Part shown: piece by piece, positions 55,871 through 64,000 of the stretch
Position numbering within the stretch: position 1 is the first letter of the stretch
Layout of the letters: the number at the start of each line of letters is the position of its first letter
Origin: Mauremys mutica
Lineage: Eukaryota; Chordata; Testudines; Geoemydidae
Assembly (NCBI RefSeq): GCF_020497125.1
Contig: NC_059075.1
Coordinates: 108,601,222 to 108,665,221 of the forward strand
Direction of reading: 5' to 3'
Length of the DNA stretch: 64,000 nucleotides
The notes under the pieces: generated by a model
Told to the model about the DNA's origin: nothing
Seen by the model: the letters and a program-made list of their open reading frames with translations, nothing else
The model's database searches: none
Translations under genes and position numbers: made by a program

Positions 55871-56036
55871 CCCTCCTGTCTTACGCTGGCTGAGTGTCAC
55901 TCCAGTCTAGAGAACAGGGTTGCATTATTTCCTTTGGGAGTGGAGGCCCCAGGGGTCCAGAGCAAGTGGACTCCCTGAGGGGGCCCATAGAGCGAGACAG
56001 GCATGCTAAGGCTCAGAGAGGTGCGGCTCCAGGAGG

Positions 56037-56288
56037 CAGAGCTGGCTCCAGACCCCAGCGCGCCAAGCGCGCGCTTGGGGCGGCATTTTGCCGGGAGGGT
56101 GGCAGGCGGGTCCGGCGGACCTTCCGCAGTCATGCCTGCGGGAGGTCCACCGGAGCCGCGGGACCAGCACACCCTCCGCAGGCACGTCTGCAAGAGGTCC
56201 CCCGGAGCCACGGGACCGGCGACCAGCAGCGCGCCCCCTGCGGCATGCCACCCTGCTTGGGGCGGCCAAATTCCTAGAGCCGCCCCTG
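56037..56288. mobile_element. hAT-type MITE, GC-rich, copy 2, inside the solo LTR
   Basis: Ends CAGAGCTGGCTCCAGA and CAGGGGCGGCTCTAGG (reverse complement of right end). Perfect 8-bp duplications CCAGGAGG at 56029-56036 and 56289-56296. Same family as 26333-26624. Confidence 0.9.
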
Positions 56289-56425
56289 CCAGGAGGTGGA
56301 GGGGCTTAACCCCTGAGAGAGAGTGGACCTCTGAGAAGGGCTGTCACACTGAAGGGGGTTCCCCCCCACCCCACGGACCACATGGGGCCAAGAGTGGGCA
56401 CAATCTGTGAGTCCATGACAGGAGG

Positions 56426-57749
56426 CAGCCCAACTGAGGCTGTGACAGCTGCAATCTCCACTGGAGTGGGACTCTCAGAAAAGGAGCACCAATGAATGTG
56501 TTCGGGGGGACATTACTGTGCACACTGGTTTGACATCAGATTGGGTGACTCAAGCTGCAGAGTGTGTTGAGGGGAGGGAATAGCACTGCTGCCTGCAGAG
56601 CAGTATTGAGACCATCTACTTGGGATGGTCCAGGCTTTGGTGCACTAACTCCTACAGATTGTGCTGGCTGAGGCACCACTGGTAAAGGAGAAGGACCTGC
56701 TGGTAGAGCAACTGGTGAGAGACACTAGTGCCTAATGCAGAAGAGCTATCCAGGAAACAACAAAAGGGTCTGGTGAACTCAAAGCTGCAGCAAAATCGGA
56801 TGAGGCTGCTTACCTATACCAGAGGTATGCATACCCCAGGGTATGATCAACTCATCCAGATGTTTACCTAGCTTTACAATGGGCTACGTAAAAAGCACCA
56901 GCGAAGTCAGTACAAACTACAATTTCATACAAACAATGACTTGTTTATACTGCTCTATATACTATGCACCGAAATGTAAGTACAATATTTATATTCCAAA
57001 TGATTTGTTTGATAATTATATGGTATAAATGAAAGAGTCTGCAATTTAAGTGTGCAGTAACACTTCTGTATTTTTGTCTGATTTTTTTTTTAAGTGAGAT
57101 GAAACTTGAGGGTAGGCAAGACAAATCAGACTCCTGAAAGGGGTACAGTCATCTGGAAAGGTTGATAACCACTGACCTAGACCACAGGTGGGAGCCCCGA
57201 GCACCTCTGATTGTGTCCCTGCCATAGCACTCACAGTTCTGCCCCTAGACTGGGGGTAACTTTGAGGCAACTGACCAAGTGGGAGTCCGAGGGCTCACTG
57301 AGGCCTTAGGCTCTGTGGTCTTTGGTGATGGCACTGTGCCCATGCAGGTGGATGGAGAAAGAGTAAACAGCCTGCTGAAATTGAGGTGCAACTACACTCT
57401 GAGGTGGGAGGAAGTGGTTGCCATGAGCTCTTTCAGCTTGAGAAGCCTGTTGCATACTGGGAGTCCTGTCTCCTTCCCCCTCCCCCACACACTCTCTTTA
57501 GCTGTAATTCTCCTATAGCTGCACAGAGAAGGGACCTGATCTGACTCAGAAGAGGGGCCCCCATGTTACTCTTTGCTGTCTTTGTGGGACATGGCCTGAA
57601 AATCTTTTTCATACATCCTGAGTGTCAGGGGATGGATTGACGGCCTTGAACTGAGTAAGTGCCATTGGTGGAAGGCTGGCCAAGTTCTCTGGCAATTCCA
57701 GGGGTCATTGAGGGGTGCTTGCATCTGATCACTGCAGAGAGGAAACTAA
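56426..57749. other. Unassigned sequence
   Basis: The first few codons continue the Gag/SCAN-like relic. Thereafter nothing is recognisable. Confidence 0.35.
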
Positions 57750-58019
57750 GGCCTGGTTTACACTTGAGGGGGATTGATCTAAGTTATGCAACTTCAGCTC
57801 CATGAATAACAGAGCTGAAGTTGATGTACTTAGATCGACTTACTGTGGTGTCTTCACTGCGGTGAGGCTGCTGCTGCTGCTCCCCCGTCGACTCTGCCTG
57901 TGCCTCTCGTGGTGCTGGAGTCGATGGGAGAGCGCTTGGGGATTGACTTATCGCACCTAGACTAGACACGATAAATTGACCCCTGCTGGATCGATTGCTG
58001 CCCTAGTGTAGACATACCC
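57750..58019. mobile_element. Harbinger-type MITE
   Basis: Ends GGCCTGGTTTACACTTGAG and GGGTATGTCTACACTAGGG (reverse complement), with TAA (57747-57749) and TCA (58020-58022). Internal 'gagctgaagttgatgtacttagatcgac' and 'cacgataaattgac' match 43617-43920 in opposite orientation. Confidence 0.8.
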
Positions 58020-58740
58020 TCAGGGAGGCTGGCTGGGGCTTTGCTCAAGCAGGGAGGAATGTAACAGGCTGGCACTGTTTGCCTGAGATGCCCCAAGCTG
58101 TTCGTGGGTCTTGTACCTTCTGGGAATGTAGCTGACATTGCTACAGCAGACAAAGGAAGTGGGGAACAGAGAGAGCACTAGGGTGTAGGACAATTACATG
58201 CTGAGGGGTTTGCTGAACCACTGGTAGAGCAGGCACATGATGACACTCACTCAGGTATACAAGGGAGGTAGCAGTTGCTCTCTCAGGCAGTGGGTGAGCT
58301 GGGGTTTGGCACCTTTCCATCCTGAGGAAAGGAATGCTAAGGGCATTGAGGAGGGGGAGAAGCCTGAGGCTGAGGGATCTCGCCAGCCAGCCAAGGTGGG
58401 AGTTTCATGTAGGACTAGTTTGGCAGCCACTCTTTGTTAATCAGGAGTCACCCCTCTGAAGTCTGACTGACCATACACCTGTGCAGTTCTGTGCTGGCTG
58501 GGGTTAGGAAGCCACTTACTTCCAGGCATCTAAACCAGCAGCAAGACCTTCAGCTCCCCTTAATGTCAGAGAGCAGCAGGGGCTGAATATCTCTTAAAAT
58601 CAGCCAAGCTCTAGTCTGGGGGCTCAGTGTGGGTTAAGGACCAAGATTTTTTTTTCCCAAAAGCGACTAATGATTTTTTGGGTGCCCAGCCTGAAACACT
58701 TGCCAAGGGCCTACATTTTCAGGCAGTGCTGAGCACTCTC
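58020..58740. other. Unassigned sequence
   Basis: Nothing recognisable. Confidence 0.35.
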
Positions 58741-58870
58741 CCAGAGCTGGGCAAAAGTTTATTCACTGAAAAATGGAGTTTTAGTTGACCTGAAACTGTT
58801 TTCAAATTGGACGCAAACTGGCTGAAATAGGTTTGGCCAGAAAGAACTGTGCGTGCTAAATTCCCAAAAC
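58741..58870. repeat. A/T-rich repeat of the 'agagctgggcaaaa' family
   Basis: Starts 'agagctgggcaaaagtttattcactgaaaaatgg'; related to 44815-45060. Confidence 0.45.
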
Positions 58871-58914
58871 AGCCAGAGGAAGAGGTGCCTCCCTGATAAC
58901 TTTTAGCCTAATGG

Positions 58915-59195
58915 TTCAGGTACTCCCCTGGGATGGGGCAGACTGAGGCTGGAATCCCCACACAAATATTTGAAGCCATGTCTCCCCTAGCCCAGTGTGA
59001 TGCCCAAACCACTGGGCTGTAGGCTATTCTGGGTTAGGTAGCTTGCAAGCTCTCCTGTGCAATCTGTTCCACTTTATATAAAATACTTGAACAGTCACTG
59101 AGGCAGAGAGCAAGAATGACTCCACACCTAGTGGCTAAGGCACACACCTGCTCCAGAGTAGGGATTCAAACCTGGGTCTCCAGAGTCAGGTGGAC
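58915..59195. mobile_element. Possible tRNA-derived SINE remnant
   Basis: 'cctagtggctaaggcacacacctg' and 'gggattcaaacctgggtctcc' (59130-59180) look like A-box and B-box regions of a tRNA-derived SINE in sense orientation. A related 'taatggttcaggtactc' lies at 58917. Confidence 0.4.
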
Positions 59196-59201
59196 TTAAA
59201 C

Positions 59202-59422
59202 CAGTGGTTCTCAAACTTTTGTACTGGTGACCCCTTTTACATAGCAAGCCCCTGTGTGCGACCCCCCGTTTTAAATTAAAAAAACCTTCTTTACATATTT
59301 AACACCATTATAAATGCTTGAGGCAAAGTGGAGTTTGGGGTGGAGGCTGACAGCTCATGAACCCCAATGTAATAACCTCGTGACCCCCTGAGGGGTCCTG
59401 ACCCCCAGTTTGAGAACCCCTG
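59202..59422. mobile_element. hAT-type MITE
   Basis: Ends CAGTGGTTCTCAAACTTTTG and CAGGGGTTCTCAAACTGGGG (reverse complement of right end). Perfect 8-bp duplications ACTTAAAC at 59194-59201 and 59423-59430. Confidence 0.95.
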
Positions 59423-59430
59423 ACTTAAAC

Positions 59431-59695
59431 TGTGAATTCGGCTTGATTTTGGTCAATAGTTCTGCCCCCAAAAAAGGGGGAGGGGAAATTGGAAATGCTG
59501 AAATTAACAAAAAAATAATTTCTGAAATTAAATGCTTCCAAAAGATGTTTTATTTTTAATTAAACTTCTAAAAAAACTCACCAAATATTTTATTCAACCC
59601 TAATTGCATTTTTTTATTTATTCATTTTGCTCAGAAATTAAAAAAAATCTTAAATAGCCAATTTCTAATGGGGGGGGAAAATGAATTTGTGCTGT
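59431..59695. repeat. A/T-rich repeat patch
   Basis: A/T-rich with 'ggaaatgctgaaattaac' and 'ttctgaaattaaatgc'; probably the same family as 5800-6145. Confidence 0.4.
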
Positions 59696-59699
59696 GTTG

Positions 59700-60855
59700 C
59701 AGTTCTGGGCCCCCTGCACTTGTATTTCCTCTCAGTGGCCCAGCAAAAGCTCCCTAGCTATTCCTTTTCTTAGATGGAGACCAACTTCTCTCTCTCCCTC
59801 CTGACTGGGTTAGTTCCAGGCTGAACAGTTCCCTGTGTTATTCCCAGCAAAAGACCGACTCCCTAAGCAGTCCTGCATCTCTTCTTTCCTCAGAGACAGT
59901 ACACTGAGTAATTGCTACAGTTGTAAGTTAGTACACAGCTTTCTAAGCAAGCCTGTTTTTTTCTTAAGGCAAAAGCACTACAGAGGAAACATATTTAAAA
60001 ACAATAAAAGAACCTACATGCATGCTAATAAGCTTACCCGAGATCATCCCCTGCTTCCAGCAGGGGCTCTGGCAGGAGCAGTCCTTCAAAACTCACCTAG
60101 GGATTCTCCTGTGGTTTCAAGTTCATCATACCCTCTTTGCTCAGCAAGAGAGCATCTTATGGGAACTCAGTAGGCCAGAGTCTTTCCAACTCTTCCCTAA
60201 GGACCACGGCCTTCAGTCGACCAGAGGCCCTGTCCGTTTGCTGGTTCAGAAAGAAGGCCCTGAGTCTGTTTTACCGCCAAGTTATTTATCCCAACATCCT
60301 TTCTTTGTCTGCTGGTCTCTAGAGAATCCAGTTTGAACTTTTGAAGAGTGTGAGACTAGGTAATAAGCCAGACACTAGGTTCCCTTCCCAGGACAAAGTT
60401 TCACAGGGCTGATAACTGGAGGAATTATGGTAGTATACCCCTGCCTCCTAGTGAAGTTGCATATAATCTCAGGGCAGGTCTACCCTTAAACTGCGGCATC
60501 AGCACATCAGTCCAGCTGCCCCCTTAATGCTTCAGTGAAGACGCTCTACGCCACTGGAAGAGAGCTCTCCCGGTGGCGTAATTAATCCACCTCTGTGAGA
60601 GGTGGTAACTATGTCAACAGGGGAAGGTCTTCCACCAACATAGTGCTGTCTACAGCGGAGGTTAGGTGGGTATAACTACATTGCTCAGGGGTGTGGATTT
60701 TTCACACCCAAGAGACGCAGTTATATCGATGTAAGTGTGTAGAGTAGACCAGATTTCACAATAACACACAAACAATTGCATTTTTAATACAGTGCCCCCA
60801 ATAGTATTAAACCTAATTCAAAAGGGTCTATCCAGAATATTGCATGTCTGTCATG
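59700..60855 (-). mobile_element. Putative solo LTR, antisense (family of 40800-41801), split by a MITE
   Basis: Shared blocks with 40800-41801 flank the MITE at 60472-60755 on both sides: 'gtgaagttgcatataatctca' before and 'caataacacacaaacaattgcatttttaatac' after. This is one repeat with an insertion. Confidence 0.5.
60472..60755. mobile_element. Harbinger-type MITE inside an LTR-like repeat
   Basis: Starts GGGCAGGTCTACCCTTAAAC, ends near GTAGAGTAGACCAGATT, with TCA at 60469-60471 and 60756-60758. Related to 40134-40394 and 43405-43580. Confidence 0.7.
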
Positions 60856-63034
60856 CTTGGCTCTAATCCCAAGATGAGCACCCAACATTAGTCACTTCTC
60901 AAAATTTTGGTTTATCTGTTTTATTAATCTTGATAGAACAGTTCTTCCCTCCCCCCCGCCCAGCATTTTACAAACATGCAGCAGCCGTGTTATCTCCCCT
61001 GAAGAGATTACAAGGGACAAGGGGACTCCTAGGCAAAAGATGATATAAAAGTTCATACCGAGGAGGGTGTGCCGAGATCATAGAGAGAACAGGGCAGGAC
61101 AGATTCTTTGAAGCAGCAGGCCTGAAGGTGGAGGAAGGACGCTTGGCTGACTCTCTGAAGCATGGTCGGGAAGCACAAAGAAGGAAGTGAAGCTGAGAGT
61201 GGGAGAAAGGGCAAAGGAAGGAGAGAGAACTGGGAGGAACACAGGAGAGAAGGAAGAAATGAGAGTGGAGGTGGGGGTGAGATTCTGTAGGGCCTTCCAG
61301 AATGCGGTGTTTGAATCTGATGGAGGCTGATAAAGGGATTCAGGGAATGGGGTATCTACAACACCAAGCACACCACCCCAATTGCTACTAATGGAGACCC
61401 CTGTTGGCAGCCTCAGTAGTGGCCAGAAATTGAATGGGCTTGGAAACTGAGCTCCTTTTTCTCCCATAAGTTTGGAGAAACCCCTGTTCTACCTGTGCTG
61501 TAGATAAAAAAGGGCCATGGCTGGCTGGCGCCATTAACCATCCATTAAATTCAGTCTCCTTAGCAGAAGTGTCCTCCCAGCTGTTAGACCGCTGCCCCTT
61601 CCTTACCCTGAAAGCCCTCTTGTGAGGTTGGTGCTGCTCAAAGCCGCATCTCCTGCCAATCCTTTATTCCTGCTTGGAGTCAGTGAGAAAAGCAGGACTC
61701 CCAAGGAACTCTCCAAATGCAAATGCACTCGGACAAAAAAGAATCATTATAATGGCTTCTCCCCTGCTACTCCAAGAAAGATATAATAATAGCAAGGTGG
61801 GGGTGTGGGAGAGGAGCCAGGCTTTCAGGGGGTGCTTCAGGCTGTGAAAATCCCAGTTCCTGATTATATTTCATGTTTTTCTTACTCCTCTGTGCTAGCT
61901 GTTAAGCAATCAAGAGGATGAAAATGGACCCCAGGATCAGTGTAATGTAGGGGAGCATCCTGGCTACACTCCTTTTCCTCGAGCACCCCCCCACACACAC
62001 ACACACACACTAGGCTGGGGCAGAGGTAGGTAAGGGAAGTGGCATAGGAGTCTCTATATGGACAGGACTGGAGGTTCCCCCCCTCTCTGCACTCAGAAGA
62101 TTCTCTAGTAGTGCTTCGCAGATGGGCTTAGAGCCCAATTCTGTCAGCAGCAGAAACCTGTAGCTGGTCATTATAAAGCACATCCCATTCTGATGGATCC
62201 CTTTACAATCTATGCAGCCAAGGTTTGTTTTACTATCTTTAGACTGGAGGGCAGCAGCCACAAACACCCCCACACTAACTTCAGAGTGGGTAAAATTTTG
62301 GTCAAAGGTCCCTTGCTTCCTAAAAAGTGCCCTAAGACCTTTAACATCCAGACAAACCAGCCTGCACCTGGCTTTTCAGAGTGTTCTCTAAAAGATCCAG
62401 GGAATCTGGTTCATCTGCCTTGAAATGGGGCCGCTGCCCTACAAAAATTCAATCCTACAGGACCAAGGAGTCTAGATACTGCAATTTTGCTAAGGTCCCT
62501 AGGTAGGGATCCCAAATTGTGGTCCATACATCACGGGTGGTCCACAAAGCTCTTGCTAGTGGTCTGCAGGGAGCTGGCGGCTCACATGATGCTGTCTCCT
62601 CGTTTCTAGCTGCTAAATTGCACTAACAATCTTTAGTTCGAAGTGCAGGGACGCTTAGAACATCAGTCCTTGCCTTCTGCTGTTCAGCAGCAGAGTACGT
62701 GCTCCTGTCTGGTGTCGCTCGTCTCACATGAGGCTGCTTGATGTAGAACTTAGCAAAGCTATGCACGTTATGGGGACTTTTTGTGCAGCTCCATTACCAT
62801 GGCTGCCAATACATAGAAACGTAGCACCACCCCATTTTCACTGTGAGGGAGCCTCCATCCTACTCCTGGCCACGAGCCGTGAGAACAGCAGCTTGCCTCT
62901 GTACTCTGATCTCTTCAACCACCCGCCAATTCACCAGTCTTCTAGGCGCCCTTATGGTCACTTGTGCCACCACAAGACATGGTGGAATCTGCTTGGTGTG
63001 ATGAGAGGTCTGCGATGACAGTCATTAATAATCA
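60856..63034. other. Unassigned sequence with a short (CA)n run
   Basis: (CA)n lies at about 61992-62010. No gene recognised; the minus-strand frame 61078-61467 is low-complexity and unconvincing. Confidence 0.35.
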
Positions 63035-63195
63035 CGCACTCACCACCTACCCAACCATCTGCCCAACAGGTTTTGACCTGCCAAGACACCTGTGGTCATC
63101 CCTGAACCGGTTTCGAACAGGAGAGGACCATTATGCAGTCAGTCTCTTCAAATGGGGTTCCTCTAATGACCCACCACCAGGTAGATGCAGTTAAC
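63035..63195 (+). mobile_element. Non-LTR retrotransposon relic ('NRFRTG ... KWG' segment)
   Basis: The plus-strand frame reads FDLPRHLWSSLNRFRTGEDH and then KWGSSN. This matches the 'dLPR..W..LNRfRTG.g.C....kWG' block found near the C-terminus of some LINE polyproteins. A stop follows at 63192. Fragment only; clade not determined. Confidence 0.45.
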
Positions 63196-63341
63196 TTCTG
63201 GCTCTGTGGCATATTTTCTCTGAGTGCGCACTGACTTATTTCCATGGTGGGCTACTGCCTCCTCACCTGGCTGATGACAATGCTATGAAATGGCTGGGCA
63301 CACTATGCATACAATGAGAGAGACTAACAGGCAGGTACAAA

Positions 63342-63465
63342 TAGAGTGACCAGAGAGCAAGTGGGAAAAATCGGGACAGCGGGTAGGGGGCAATAGGAGC
63401 CTATAGAAGAAAAAGACCCAAAAATCAGGACTGTCCCTATAAAATCGGGACATCTGGTCACCCTA
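63342..63465. mobile_element. hAT-type MITE (TAGGGTGACCAG family), copy 4
   Basis: Ends TAGAGTGACCAGA and TCTGGTCACCCTA. Duplications GGTACAAA (63334-63341) and GGTACAAC (63466-63473), one mismatch. Nearly full-length match to 9223-9346. Confidence 0.85.
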
Positions 63466-63473
63466 GGTACAAC

Positions 63474-64000
63474 TATATTAAATACTTTCCTGATCTCCTC
63501 TTTCCATGCAAGCAGCTGCCCTGATTGCCACAGGGAGTTTATATGATTGTGAGTGGGAGGTAGACATGACACAATCTATCTACCAGTGTTGCAAATTCTT
63601 GCAATCGTAGCACAAGTCTTATCACGTTTGGTGTTTTTCGTAAACCGTATGAGTACACCAGCAGCTCACTCTTCCCTTTTTTAATTATTATTAAGTTTTG
63701 AGCTTTCCTGGCTACAAAGAAAAGCCTGAAACCTGTGACCAAAGTCCAAATTAAAAGCCAGACAGCAAAGCACTCTAAGGCAGTCTCATGATAGTTTGTG
63801 GCGGCGGGAAGGGGGGGCTGACTCATGCTGTTTGCATGCTTGCGTTAGCAATACTGCTGCTGGAAAGGAAAGTCTGGCACCAGCACCACACACCCCTAAG
63901 CTACCTCCTTCCGCCTGATTGTGGCGTTTACAGGGTTAAATCCCTTCCCCGGCTTTCTCCTCCCCTAGCGGGCGCTGTGATCACGTGACACGAGGTTGCA
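63474..64000. other. Unassigned sequence to the window end
   Basis: The last 200 bases become more GC-rich, with CpGs (gcgggcgctgtgatcacgtgacacgagg). A promoter-proximal region beyond the window is possible but unsupported. Confidence 0.3.

Larger units (their letters stand above)
55332..56420 (+). mobile_element. Solo LTR with 5-bp target duplications
   Basis: Begins TGTGACGAAGTGGGGG, ends GTCCATGACA, flanked by GGAGG at 55327-55331 and 56421-56425. An AATAAA lies at 55865-55870. Without the MITE at 56037-56288 and its 8-bp duplication the LTR is 829 bp. Five-base duplications suit a retrovirus-like or Gypsy integrase. Confidence 0.8.

Noticed and set aside
1..64000. CRISPR arrays, bacterial operons, tRNA or rRNA genes
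   Set aside because: No regular direct-repeat/spacer pattern, no tRNA cloverleaf and no rRNA motif seen; splice sites and repeat families mark this as vertebrate nuclear DNA.

Overview
This window looks like vertebrate nuclear DNA from a turtle (Testudines) or a close sauropsid relative. The evidence is the repeat content: CR1 and L2-type LINE relics, MIR-like SINEs, Penelope-type terminal repeats with hammerhead-like cores, many hAT and Harbinger MITEs, and several solo-LTR-like blocks. I found no host protein-coding exon, tRNA, rRNA or CRISPR array. Almost every long open reading frame belongs to a mobile element or is a chance reading of a repeat.

The centre of interest is 13.0-22.6 kb. 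A putative solo LTR (about 13013-22621) is split by a Harbinger transposon (13355-21753, target duplication TAA). That element is itself split by a sibling of the same family inserted in the opposite orientation (15387-19586, target duplication TCT). Removing the insertion leaves an outer element of 4196 bp, against 4200 bp for the inner one. Each element carries a HARBI1-like DDE transposase and, converging on it tail to tail, a two-exon Myb/SANT-like DNA-binding protein gene. Both transposases have stops; the inner Myb gene is intact.

Inside the Myb intron, on the opposite strand, each element also carries a small third gene (ORF3). It appears as an ATG directly followed by a splice donor, then a second exon of about 97 codons. 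The same arrangement occurs in a diverged Harbinger relative at 45240-47610. There, about half of the first 78 aligned residues are identical, and the start-codon/donor junction and acceptor phase are retained. This conserved antisense intronic gene is the best candidate here for an undescribed component. Its sequence faintly resembles a BEN-type domain, which is only a hypothesis.

The rest is layered repeat sediment. 0-12 kb: Penelope repeats, a G-rich minisatellite and a 70-bp palindromic minisatellite, CR1 relics and hAT MITEs. 22-36 kb: CA/TG microsatellites, hAT MITEs, L2 and MIR relics, a hAT MITE inside a Harbinger MITE, and long stretches with nothing recognisable. 36-48 kb: L2, LTRs, nested Harbinger MITEs, and the third Harbinger element inside a Penelope relic. 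49-64 kb: CR1, further MITEs, a Gag/SCAN-like relic cut by a solo LTR with GGAGG duplications, and more LTR-like and hAT repeats. All calls were made by reading the sequence; family names rest on recognised motifs, not database searches.
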